Part shown: one piece after another, positions 9,243 through 17,260 of the stretch
Numbering within the stretch: the stretch's first letter is position 1
Layout: each line of letters begins with the position of its first letter
Assembly: GCA_003447235.1 (NCBI GenBank)
Contig: DLZV01000040.1
Span: forward strand, 13,147 to 77,146
From: Prevotella sp.
Lineage (GTDB): Bacteria > Bacteroidota > Bacteroidia > Bacteroidales > Bacteroidaceae
DNA length: 64,000 bases
Direction of reading: 5' to 3'
Made by a program: the position numbers and the translations under genes
Notes under the pieces: model-generated
Database searches by the model: none
What the model was told of the DNA's origin: nothing
The model's input: only the letters and a program-made list of their open reading frames with translations

Positions 9243-11672
9243 ATGAAACTATCAGAACTCAAGACAGGAGAGAAGGGAGTCATCGTCCGCGTCAGCGGCC
9301 ATGGTGGCTTCCGCAAGCGTATTATCGAGATGGGATTCATCAAGGGCAAGGAGGTGGACGTGTTGCTCAACGCGCCGCTCAAGGACCCCGTGAAATACAA
9401 GGTGATGGGCTACGAGGTTAGCCTGCGCCACAGTGAGGCCGACCTCATCGAGGTCATCTCGCTGGAGGAGGCCCGCCGACTGGAACGCCAGGACCAGGGC
9501 GAGCCGCTTTCGCCCATCGAGGCCGACGCCTGCTCGCCCTTCGACAAACCCCTCACGCCCCAGCAGCTGGAGCACGCGGCAATGGAGAAGCGGCGCCACA
9601 TCAACGTGGCCCTGGTCGGCAATCCCAACTGCGGAAAGACCTCGCTCTTCAATTTCGCCTCCGGCGCCCATGAGCGCGTGGGCAACTACAGTGGCGTCAC
9701 GGTCGATGCGAAGACGGGGTTTGCCGAGTATGAGGGCTACCATATCGAGCTGGTCGATCTCCCCGGCACCTACTCTCTCTCGGCCTATTCGCCAGAGGAA
9801 CTCTACGTTCGCAAGCAGCTCATCGACCATACGCCCGACCTCGTCATCAACGTCATCGACACCAGCAACCTCGAGCGCAATCTCTACCTCACCACCCAGC
9901 TCATCGACATGCACATCCCCATGGTCTGTGCGCTCAATATGTACGACGAGGCCGAGGAGCGGGGCGACGCCTTCAGCGTGAAGCAGCTCTCCCGCCTCTT
10001 CGGCGTGCCGATGGTGCCCACGGTCTTCACCTCGGGGCGCGGTGTGGAGGAACTCTTCCATACCGTCATTAGCCTCCACGAGAGCATGGAGGGCGACCAT
10101 CCCGACTCGCGCCATATCCATATCAACCACGGTCACGAGATCGAGAACGGCATCCGCGACATGCAGGAGCACCTCAAGCAGGAGGTCGACCTGCGCCAGC
10201 GCTATTCCACCCGTTACCTCGCCATCAAACTCCTGGAGCACGACAAAGAGGTGGAGGAGTATGTCGCCACCATGCCCGACGCCAAGGAGATCTTCGCCCA
10301 TCGCGACCACGCCGCCGCCCGCGTCAAGGAGGAGACGGGCGAGGACAGCGAGACGGCTATCATGGATGCGAAGTACGGTTTTATCCACGGCGCCCTCAAG
10401 GAGGCAGGCTACGAGACAGGCACGAAGAAGGACACTTATCAGACAACCCACGTCATCGACCACCTCCTCACCAACAAGTATATCGGATTTCCCATCTTCT
10501 TCCTTCTGCTGCTGGTCATGTTCTCCTCCACATTCCTCATCGGCCAGTATCCGATGGAGTGGATGGAGGCTGGTGTGGCCTGGATCGGCGATCTCGCCGG
10601 CAGTGCCCTTCCCGATGGGCCCGTCCGCGACCTGCTCGTCGATGGCATCATCGGGGGTGTGGGAGCCGTCATCGTCTTCCTTCCCCAAATTCTTATTCTC
10701 TACTTCTTCATCTCGTTCATGGAGGACTGCGGCTACATGGCGCGCGCCGCTTTCATCATGGATAAGCTCATGCACAAGATGGGGCTCCACGGCAAGTCCT
10801 TCATTCCGCTCATCATGGGCTTCGGCTGCAATGTCCCCGCCATCATGGCCACGCGCACCGTCGAGAGCCGCCGTTCGCGCCTCGTCACGATGCTCCTCGT
10901 GCCGCTGATGAGTTGTGAGGCCCGCATTCCTGTCTATGTGATGGTCATCGTCGCTTTCTTTCGTCCCCACCAGCAGCCCTTGGTCATGATGTCGCTCTAT
11001 CTCCTGGGCATGCTGCTGGCCGTCGTGATGAGCAAGATCTTCACCTCCTTCGTCTTCAAGGGTGAGGACACGCCTTTCGTCATGGAGCTGCCGCCCTACC
11101 GATTCCCGACGTGGAAGGCCGTCGGACGCCACACCTGGGAGAAGGGGCGCCAGTATCTCAAGAAGATGGGTGGCATCATCCTCTGCGCCACCATCATCGT
11201 CTGGGCCCTCGGCTACTTCCCACACAATGAGCAACTCGGAGAGGAGGCGCAGCAGGAGCAGAGCTACATCGGCCAGATCGGCCATGCCGTAGAGCCGGTC
11301 TTTACCCCGCAAGGATTTAACTGGAAACTCGACATCGGCCTCGTCGCTGGTGTGGGTGCCAAGGAGGTGGTGGCCTCCACGATGGGCGTGCTCTACAGCA
11401 ACGATAGCCGCGCGTTCCGATCCGAACTCCAGCACGACGTGGCCCGCCAGCACGGCCTCAGTTACGACGAGGCGGGACCCCTAACGACGCTCACGGCCTA
11501 TTGCTTCCTGCTCTTCGTCCTGCTCTATTTCCCCTGTATAGCGACCGTGGCCGCCATCAAGGGCGAGACAGGTTCCTGGCGCTGGGCCCTCTTTGCCGCT
11601 GGCTATACGACGCTCCTGGCCTGGGTGGTCAGTGCCCTGGTCTTCCAGATGGGACGCCTGCTGCTGGTGTAG
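9243..11672 (+). CDS. feoB: Ferrous iron transporter, FeoA-FeoB fusion
   Basis: Imports Fe(II) across the inner membrane. The 809-residue chain starts with a FeoA (SH3-like) domain at about 1-75 (LKTGEKGVIVRVSGHGG), then a GTPase domain with G1 GNPNCGKTS at 126-134, G2 GVT at 151-153, G3 DLPG at 172-175 and G4 NMYD at 232-235. The membrane part starts near residue 415, with two Gate-type regions: the first contains FIPLIMGFGCNVPAIMATRT, the second VGAKEVVASTMGVLY. FeoA and FeoB are separate proteins in enterobacteria and fused in many Bacteroidales. It stands alone here; the small Cys-rich protein that often follows feoB is not adjacent (a similar one is at 36577). Confidence 0.97.
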   Translation: MKLSELKTGEKGVIVRVSGHGGFRKRIIEMGFIKGKEVDVLLNAPLKDPVKYKVMGYEVSLRHSEADLIEVISLEEARRLERQDQGEPLSPIEADACSPFDKPLTPQQLEHAAMEKRRHINVALVGNPNCGKTSLFNFASGAHERVGNYSGVTVDAKTGFAEYEGYHIELVDLPGTYSLSAYSPEELYVRKQLIDHTPDLVINVIDTSNLERNLYLTTQLIDMHIPMVCALNMYDEAEERGDAFSVKQLSRLFGVPMVPTVFTSGRGVEELFHTVISLHESMEGDHPDSRHIHINHGHEIENGIRDMQEHLKQEVDLRQRYSTRYLAIKLLEHDKEVEEYVATMPDAKEIFAHRDHAAARVKEETGEDSETAIMDAKYGFIHGALKEAGYETGTKKDTYQTTHVIDHLLTNKYIGFPIFFLLLLVMFSSTFLIGQYPMEWMEAGVAWIGDLAGSALPDGPVRDLLVDGIIGGVGAVIVFLPQILILYFFISFMEDCGYMARAAFIMDKLMHKMGLHGKSFIPLIMGFGCNVPAIMATRTVESRRSRLVTMLLVPLMSCEARIPVYVMVIVAFFRPHQQPLVMMSLYLLGMLLAVVMSKIFTSFVFKGEDTPFVMELPPYRFPTWKAVGRHTWEKGRQYLKKMGGIILCATIIVWALGYFPHNEQLGEEAQQEQSYIGQIGHAVEPVFTPQGFNWKLDIGLVAGVGAKEVVASTMGVLYSNDSRAFRSELQHDVARQHGLSYDEAGPLTTLTAYCFLLFVLLYFPCIATVAAIKGETGSWRWALFAAGYTTLLAWVVSALVFQMGRLLLV

Positions 11673-11720
11673 CGCCTGCAGTTTTATAGCGCCTGCAGCT
11701 TTATTAGTGCCGCAGTTTTA
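11671..11720 (+). repeat. 17-bp tandem repeat overlapping the feoB stop codon
   Basis: AGCGCCTGCAGTTTTAT (11671-11687) is followed immediately by AGCGCCTGCAGCTTTAT (11688-11704), and then by a degenerate third copy (AGTGCCGCAGTTTTA, 11706-11720). The first unit begins inside the TAG stop of feoB. Confidence 0.8.
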
Positions 11721-11750
11721 ACGTGCCTTCGCACGAAAGTAAGCCCTGTT

Positions 11751-11799
11751 AGCAAGAGCGGGCTGTCGTCGGTTTTCCTGATGACAGCCCGCTCTTGCT
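11751..11799. repeat. Perfect 17-bp inverted repeat (long hairpin)
   Basis: AGCAAGAGCGGGCTGTC at 11751-11767 and GACAGCCCGCTCTTGCT at 11783-11799 are exact reverse complements around a 15-base loop. There is no T-run on either side. It may end feoB transcription or be a mobile/regulatory hairpin element. The flanks 11673-12288 contain no confident gene. Confidence 0.75.
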
Positions 11800-11895
11800 T
11801 GACCAATCTACGTATGGTTGATGCGTGTCCCGCTATCTCCGCATGAACTCGCCAACACCCCGCCAGCTTTATTTTATAAACAATTCTGGGAACGC

Positions 11896-11994
11896 TTATT
11901 TGGCAGAAAACTTGGTTCCATCAGAATAGATATAGTCGTATATGGTAACTGAATAGCCCACGGGTTGCCAATCTATGCCGTAGGATTGAGACAT
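11896..11994 (-). other. Possible gene remnant in the feoB-peptidase gap
   Basis: A 32-codon leftward frame starting MSQSYGIDWQPVGYSV and ending FSAK has a protein-like, aromatic-rich composition. The open frame continues upstream (rightward) to a stop near 12048, beyond which the same frame still reads protein-like. It has no promoter and no recognised family, so it may be the decayed end of a lost gene or chance. Confidence 0.2.
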
Positions 11995-12288
11995 GAGGGC
12001 AAAGAAAGTGGACTTAAAAAATAATAAACGACGGGATGATTCGTTTTAATAGTGTGGAAACCAGCCAAATGCGTAAAGTGTAATGCGATCGGAATCCGTT
12101 CATGTGCTGCTAATCGTCAGAAACGATCGAAATCTATAGATGGATTGTGGTTTACAAAAAAACGTCTTTCGCTGGGTAATGATTGACAAACGATCGGTTG
12201 GTGAAACAAACGCTTGACAAACGCTATGATAGGCGAATGGATGGCAAGCAAGGCAATGATTAACAAAACAATGATTGACAGAATAGAG

Positions 12289-13611
12289 ATGAAACAAAAA
12301 TTGATGCAATGGAGATCGGCCCTGGTGCTGGTCACGATGCTCCTCATGCTGCCCTTGCAAATGCTGGCGGCAGAACTGGGAGAGGCAGGCAAGCGACTCG
12401 CAGCGCTGCCGGGAGTGAGTGATGTGGAGGCGTTGGAGAGTACGACGTTCCCCGAGAAGTATGTGTTCTTCATCAAGCAACAGCTTGACGGCAAGGACGC
12501 CTCGAAGGGTACTTTCGAGCAGCGCGTGGTGCTCTGCCACAGGGGCTTCGACCGTCCCACCGTGCTCGTGACGGAGGGATACAGTGCGCGCTACGCCCTC
12601 TACAAGGGCTACATCGAGGAGTTGGCCAAACTGTTCGACACCAATATCATCTTTGTGGAGTATCGCTACTTCGAAAAGTCGATGCCGAACCCCTGCAACT
12701 GGGACTATCTGACGGTGGAGAACTCGCTCTATGACCTTCATCACGTCAACCAGACGCTCCACGCCATGTATAAGGGCAAATGGATCGCCACGGGCATCAG
12801 CAAGGGTGGACAGACCACGATGTTCTATCGCTGCTTCTTCCCCGACGACGTCGATATCTCCGTACCCTATGTGGCCCCGCTGAACCGCAGCGTGGAGGAC
12901 GGACGCCACGAGGAATTTCTGCAGAACAAGGTTTCGACGAAGGAGAACCGCCAGCGCGTGCTCGACTTCCAGCTCATGGCCTTCAAACGCAAGGAGGCGC
13001 TCGTGCCCATGTTGCAGAAGTATTGCGATCAGAAACAGTACACCTTCAACGCGCCGATGGATGAGATCTTCGACTTCACGGTGATGGAGTATGCCTTCGC
13101 CTTCTGGCAGTGGGGCATGGATCTGAAGGAGATACCGACTTCCACCGCTACCGACGATCAGGTGTTCGACTATCTGATGAAGACGAGCGAGCCGGGCTAC
13201 TTCTCCAATCAAAACCCCAACTTCTCCTTCAACGTGCAGGCGGCCAAGGAACTGGGCTATTACGGTTACTACACGAAGCCTTTCAAGCGCTATCTGAGCA
13301 TCAACACGGCCAAGGGGTACCTCCATCGCCTGATGCTGCCGAAGGGCACGGAGGGCGTCACCTTCTCCTCAGACCTCTATAAGCGCACGGTGGACTATCT
13401 TAGCACCCACGACCCGAAGATGGTCTATATCTATGGCGACATCGATCCCTGGAGCGCCTCGGGCGTCTATGGACTCCCCTTCACTAAAAACAAGAAGAAT
13501 ATGCATGTCTATATGTTGGCTGGCGGATCCCACAAGACGCGCATCCTCTCCTTCCCAGAGCCCACGCGCGAGGAGATCATCAGTTTGATCCGTGGTTGGC
13601 TCAATGAGTAG
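12289..13611 (+). CDS. Secreted serine peptidase, PS-10 / S28-S37 type (tripeptidyl aminopeptidase-like)
   Basis: A predicted exported exopeptidase that removes short peptides from protein N-termini. The start chosen is ATG 12289, giving a 440-residue protein with signal peptide MKQKLMQWRSALVLVTMLLM ending near LAAE; an in-frame ATG at 12214 would add a non-signal-like, repetitive extension (MINKTMID). The alpha/beta-hydrolase nucleophile is Ser171 in GISKGGQ; the later YGDIDPWSASG and GGSHKTRI motifs supply the likely Asp and His. The whole chain follows the Bacteroidetes PS-10 family pattern. Monocistronic, with a strong hairpin downstream shared with the convergent Lrp gene. Confidence 0.85.
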   Translation: MKQKLMQWRSALVLVTMLLMLPLQMLAAELGEAGKRLAALPGVSDVEALESTTFPEKYVFFIKQQLDGKDASKGTFEQRVVLCHRGFDRPTVLVTEGYSARYALYKGYIEELAKLFDTNIIFVEYRYFEKSMPNPCNWDYLTVENSLYDLHHVNQTLHAMYKGKWIATGISKGGQTTMFYRCFFPDDVDISVPYVAPLNRSVEDGRHEEFLQNKVSTKENRQRVLDFQLMAFKRKEALVPMLQKYCDQKQYTFNAPMDEIFDFTVMEYAFAFWQWGMDLKEIPTSTATDDQVFDYLMKTSEPGYFSNQNPNFSFNVQAAKELGYYGYYTKPFKRYLSINTAKGYLHRLMLPKGTEGVTFSSDLYKRTVDYLSTHDPKMVYIYGDIDPWSASGVYGLPFTKNKKNMHVYMLAGGSHKTRILSFPEPTREEIISLIRGWLNE

Positions 13612-13654
13612 GGCCGCGGCTCACGAATAGGCCACGCCTGTGTAGAAGCAAGAC

Positions 13655-13687
13655 AAAGGCCAGCAGGATCATTTCCTGCTGGCCTTT
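13655..13687. terminator. Bidirectional terminator between the peptidase and Lrp genes
   Basis: A perfect 14-bp stem (AAAGGCCAGCAGGA at 13655-13668 with TCCTGCTGGCCTTT at 13674-13687) has a 5-base loop. Its ends provide short T-runs on both strands, fitting the two convergent genes. Confidence 0.85.
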
Positions 13688-13741
13688 GTTAGAGGGATGA
13701 GATGGAAACGGGCGCTGGGCGCCACGGTCCTCTCGCGAAGA

Positions 13742-14236
13742 CTACTCCTTGTCCTCCTCCTGGGGAGCGTTGGGATTCTCCTCGATGGGGAGCGGACGGT
13801 CGATGACGGTCTTGAAGGAGATGAGGCTCTTGCTGCGGGAGAGGCCCAGCGGCTGGAGCTTGTCGTGGATGATGTCCATCATGTGGTGGTTGTTGCGAGC
13901 GAAGATCTTGATGAACAGGTCGTAATCGCCCGTCGTGATGTGGCACTCCACCACCTCGGGAATCTTCTTCAAGGCCTCCACCACGCGGTCGAAGTCCTCG
14001 GGATTCTTCAGATAGAGACCGATATAGGCGCAGGTCTCGTAGCCTATCTTCTCGGGGTCGATGAGAAACTGCGATCCCAGGAGAATGCCCAGGTTGGTGA
14101 GCTTCTGTATGCGCTGGTGGATAGCGGCACCACTCACGTTGCAAGAACGTGCTACTTCGAGGAACGGAATGCGAGCGTCTTCTGCGATAAGACCGAGAAT
14201 CTTGCGGTCTAACTTGTCTAAACTTCTGTATGCCAT
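13742..14236 (-). CDS. Lrp/AsnC-family transcriptional regulator
   Basis: 164 residues. The N-terminal helix-turn-helix (LDRKILGLIAEDARIPFLEV followed by SGAAIHQRIQKL) is typical of the AsnC group, and the C-terminal RAM domain (EVVECHITTGDYDLFIKIFA) is the amino-acid-sensing and oligomerisation part. It is likely a regulator of amino-acid metabolism genes, and the family usually autoregulates. The last ~15 residues are acidic and disordered. It is expressed alone, from a promoter at 14259-14266, towards a convergent terminator. The effector cannot be told from the sequence. Confidence 0.93.
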   Translation of the reverse strand: MAYRSLDKLDRKILGLIAEDARIPFLEVARSCNVSGAAIHQRIQKLTNLGILLGSQFLIDPEKIGYETCAYIGLYLKNPEDFDRVVEALKKIPEVVECHITTGDYDLFIKIFARNNHHMMDIIHDKLQPLGLSRSKSLISFKTVIDRPLPIEENPNAPQEEDKE

Positions 14237-14258
14237 ATTGATAGTATGTTATTTGGTG

Positions 14259-14266
14259 CAAAGATA
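14259..14266 (-). promoter_or_regulatory. Lrp gene promoter -7 element
   Basis: Reads TATCTTTG on the minus strand, 23 bases before the ATG at 14236. Confidence 0.6.
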
Positions 14267-14450
14267 CAATATTCCTTTGATTTTCGCAACTAATTAGCGT
14301 TTTTTATTTAGATAATTCATCTTTTTGCACCGTTTCCGCCTATCAAAAGACTGTAAGTCGGGATTTTGAATGAAAATTCGTGCTTTTTCGTGCGTTTTTC
14401 TCACGTTATTCGACATTCGCTCCAGATCGTCCGCAGTTTGCCCCTACCTG

Positions 14451-14972
14451 CTAAGGGTTGGCAGCGGGGGAGGGGGCTTTCTCCGTGGCGTAGTAATTGA
14501 CGTGGAGCATGTTGGCCTTGCGCAGCGCCATTTTTACCCCCTCAACGACACGCATGGGGGCGTGGCGGTCGGCCTTGAGGCAAACCGTAAGCTGTTGGGC
14601 CTCGCCGCTCTTGCGGGCCTGGCGCTGCTCGCGCTGGAGAAAGGCAGAGAGTTCGTCGAGGCTTACCACCTTGTCGTTGACCTGGATACAGACGGCTGCG
14701 TCCTGCTGAGACTGTGCCGAACCGAGGGACTGCGCCGTGTTGGCGGCCTGCGTCGTGCCGACGGGCTGGCCGATAAAGATGTAGGTGGTGTTGGTCTTGC
14801 GCGAGAGGTGGTTGAGTTCCGTGCCCTGCGGCGTCTTGTAGCGCACCTTGAGGTTGACCTTTCTCATGTGGGTGACGATCATGAAAAAGAAGAGAATGGC
14901 GAAGATGAGGTCGGGGAGGGAGGCCGTGTTGAGGCTCGGCACCTCGTGGTTTCTGCGACGTATGATGCTCAT
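14451..14972 (-). CDS. ExbD/TolR-family biopolymer transport protein (second copy)
   Basis: 173 residues with one transmembrane helix at about 20-36 (PDLIFAILFFFMIVTH) whose aspartate (D21 in SLPDLIF) is the family's proton-carrying residue. The rest is a periplasmic domain that would contact TonB or TolA. It overlaps the upstream exbD by 4 bases (ATGA), so the two are translationally coupled. The paired ExbD copies probably form a heterodimer in the ExbB pentamer pore; the partner is not identified as no tonB gene is present in the window. Confidence 0.9.
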   Translation of the reverse strand: MSIIRRRNHEVPSLNTASLPDLIFAILFFFMIVTHMRKVNLKVRYKTPQGTELNHLSRKTNTTYIFIGQPVGTTQAANTAQSLGSAQSQQDAAVCIQVNDKVVSLDELSAFLQREQRQARKSGEAQQLTVCLKADRHAPMRVVEGVKMALRKANMLHVNYYATEKAPSPAANP

Positions 14973-15496
14973 GGTGTTTTCTCCTCATGATAGACTTCAG
15001 CCATGCGCTGGGGGTAGGCATCGCTGACGATGGCCTTCTCGTCCTCTGAACAGCGTGCGAAACTGGTGCCGTAGCGGCGTTGTGCCTCTTGGTTGCGCAA
15101 GGCGAGGTAGGCGTTGGCGATCTCGTTTTGTGTCTGAAAGTAGGTGTCGTAGGTTGAGGCGGGGTCGGCCTCCAGGCGGATGATGTGCTGCTGGGGACCG
15201 GCCACGGTGATGAAATCGACGATCTTTTGGTGGAGACTGCCGATCGCTACCTTAGCACCATTGCAGGTGAGATTGTTGCGACTGTCGATGTGGAGAGTCA
15301 TGATGCGGCTCTTGTCCACTTCCTGCGGTTTCGTTTGGTCCTTGGTCGGCTGGAGAGGAGGGAGCTGGCGGTGGAGGCCTTTGTCCACGTCCATGGAGGT
15401 GGTGACGAGGAAGAGGATGAGCAGGACAAAGGAGATGTCGGCCGTGGAACTGGCGTTGAGTTGCGGAACGCTGCGCTTTTTCTTCTGAAACAACAT
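14969..15496 (-). CDS. ExbD/TolR-family biopolymer transport protein (first copy)
   Basis: 175 residues. The N-terminus MLFQKKKRSVPQLNASSTAD and the transmembrane helix around 19-36 (ADISFVLLILFLVTTS) match ExbD, including the membrane Asp20. The periplasmic part is longer than in E. coli and rich in Gln and charged residues. It lies 4 bases downstream of the membrane protein at 15501 and overlaps the next exbD. With ExbB it should use the proton gradient to energise outer-membrane transport. Confidence 0.9.
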   Translation of the reverse strand: MLFQKKKRSVPQLNASSTADISFVLLILFLVTTSMDVDKGLHRQLPPLQPTKDQTKPQEVDKSRIMTLHIDSRNNLTCNGAKVAIGSLHQKIVDFITVAGPQQHIIRLEADPASTYDTYFQTQNEIANAYLALRNQEAQRRYGTSFARCSEDEKAIVSDAYPQRMAEVYHEEKTP

Positions 15497-15500
15497 GGAG

Positions 15501-16031
15501 CTATCCTTTGTGATGAGGTTTGCGGTAGTAGCGCGTGGCGCCGAAGAGGGCCGCGCCGATAGCTGCGACGAGCAGCACGGAGGCTGTGGTGATGAGCATG
15601 CCGGAGAGTTTCAGTCCCCACCAGTCGGTGTAGGTCTCGCCGTTGATGATCATGGGAGCTGAGGAGGAGGCGAGGAATCCTACCACGAGTGTCACGAGGG
15701 TGAGGCTCGTGATGGCGATGGAAATCTTGCGCGTGGGCACGCCGTGGACCACGGAAGTCGTCCCCTGATGGAGGCGGGCGGAGTGGATGCCGGCCACGAT
15801 GGCGAGGATGGTCGTCAGCGCCATGATGCCGTAGACGGCGCCCAGCAGGACATCGGTGAGCATGGGGGCATTCATACGGTCGTTCTTCCAGTAGGGGGTG
15901 TCGTAGCCGAAGAGGAAGAAGGCGAGGAAGAGGACCACGACATAGCCCAGCAAGCCGTAGAGGACGTGCTGGGAGATGCGCTCGGTGGGTCGGCGCCGGG
16001 GCTGCGAGGAGTGATGGGAGGTCTGTGGCAT
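15501..16031 (-). CDS. Four-helix membrane protein of the exbBD operon
   Basis: 176 residues with four predicted membrane segments: about 23-45 (VLYGLLGYVVVLFLAFFLFG), 60-82, 108-128 and 136-160. The N-terminus is polar and arginine-rich. It sits 3 bases after exbB and 4 bases before exbD, so it is almost certainly made with them. A similar membrane gene is often found inside exbBDD operons of Bacteroidales; its role is unknown to me and may be structural or regulatory for the motor. Confidence 0.7.
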   Translation of the reverse strand: MPQTSHHSSQPRRRPTERISQHVLYGLLGYVVVLFLAFFLFGYDTPYWKNDRMNAPMLTDVLLGAVYGIMALTTILAIVAGIHSARLHQGTTSVVHGVPTRKISIAITSLTLVTLVVGFLASSSAPMIINGETYTDWWGLKLSGMLITTASVLLVAAIGAALFGATRYYRKPHHKG

Positions 16032-16034
16032 GGG

Positions 16035-16994
16035 CTATGCGCCTTTCTGTTTATACTCCATGATGGCGTCAAGGAGCGTGATGACCGACTCTTCCATTTG
16101 AGCCGTAAGATGCTCTATCTTGGAGAGGATGAAGTTGTAGAATACCTGTAGCACGAGGGCCACGATGATGCCGAAGATGGTGGTGATGAGGGCCACCTTC
16201 ATACCTGAGGCCACGATGGTGGGACTGATGTCGCCAGCCTGCTGGATCTGGTCGAAGGCCATGACCATGCCGATCACGGTCCCGAGGAAACCCAGCGAGG
16301 GGGCCATGGCGATGAAGAGAGTGATCCAGGAGCAGCCCTTCTCGAGGTTGGCGGCCTGCACCTCGCCGTAGCTGGTCACGCCGCGTTCGATGTCGTCGAT
16401 TGTATTGTCGATGCGGGCTAGTCCCTGAGCGCAGAGCGAGGCAACGGGGCCGCGAGTGTCGAGGCTCAGGCGGCGGGCTCCCTCGATGTCGCCCTGGGCG
16501 ATGCGACTGGCTATGTCGGCCATAAACTTCTTGGCGTTGATCTCTGAGAGGCTCAGGAAGATGATGCGCTCGATGCAGAAGGCTAGGCCGAGAATCAGTG
16601 CGAGGGAGACGAGGGACATGAAGCCGGCGTTGCCCTCGATAAACTTCGTTTTCAGTACTTGGTGGAAACCACTGCCTTCGCCGCTCTGCCCCTGCTTCTC
16701 CATTTCGGCCATGGTGGCCTCGTTGGCATCGCCAGCATCAGCCAGGGCGTCGTCCTGCTGAGCCTGTGAGCCTGTGGCGTCGTCCGCTTTTGTGGTAGGA
16801 GCTTTGTCGGCTGCGAGATCCGTTTGTGCGGCTGCTGCGTCTGCAGGTTTGGCAGTTGTTCTTGCTGCTGGATCGCCTGGCGCTGCGGCCTCGGTGGATT
16901 GTGCTGCTGTGGGGGCGTGGTCTTGCGCCATGGCGGCGCAGGGCGCAAATGTGAGTAGAGCGGCCATGGCGACCGCCTGTATACTGTGGTTCAT
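16035..16994 (-). CDS. exbB: ExbB/TolQ/MotA-family proton channel protein
   Basis: 319 residues from ATG 16994, preceded by AGGAG. Residues 1-23 look like a signal sequence (ending CAAMAQ), followed by about 95 residues rich in Ala, Gln and Asp with no fold expected. The MotA/TolQ core begins near residue 105, with helices around 118-138, 217-240 and 257-280 (SLGFLGTVIGMVMAF and TTIFGIIVALVLQVFYNF), the conserved pore helices. It is the first gene of exbB-membrane protein-exbD-exbD. The long Ala-rich periplasmic leader is larger than in typical ExbB and could reach the cell wall. Confidence 0.92.
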   Translation of the reverse strand: MNHSIQAVAMAALLTFAPCAAMAQDHAPTAAQSTEAAAPGDPAARTTAKPADAAAAQTDLAADKAPTTKADDATGSQAQQDDALADAGDANEATMAEMEKQGQSGEGSGFHQVLKTKFIEGNAGFMSLVSLALILGLAFCIERIIFLSLSEINAKKFMADIASRIAQGDIEGARRLSLDTRGPVASLCAQGLARIDNTIDDIERGVTSYGEVQAANLEKGCSWITLFIAMAPSLGFLGTVIGMVMAFDQIQQAGDISPTIVASGMKVALITTIFGIIVALVLQVFYNFILSKIEHLTAQMEESVITLLDAIMEYKQKGA

Positions 16995-17016
16995 ATTCTC
17001 CTGTAACAATTTTGCG

Positions 17017-17024
17017 CAAAAGTA
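17017..17024 (-). promoter_or_regulatory. exbB operon promoter -7 element
   Basis: Reads TACTTTTG on the minus strand, 22 bases before the ATG at 16994. Confidence 0.6.
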
Positions 17025-17196
17025 ATCATAATATTTCTAAGTCGGCCTATCGCCTATGGTTTTTTAGACTTCCTTTGGTTAGATTTTGCCTTTTTTATGG
17101 TTCGTCCTGAAAATAGAGGGATAGGGTGGTCGGGGTTGTTCCCTTCCAGCCAGCTGGTCAAGGAAAGCGATCATATCGACCTGTATGGCAGGAAAC

Positions 17197-17226
17197 AAAA
17201 AACCGGAGCGCACTAAGTCGCTCCGG
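17197..17226 (-). terminator. rpsA terminator
   Basis: On the minus strand CCGGAGCG pairs with CGCTCCGG around an 8-base loop, followed by six T's (A's at 17197-17202). Confidence 0.9.
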
Positions 17227-17260
17227 CTCATTGTTAGTACAAAAATATCATGTGGGGGGA

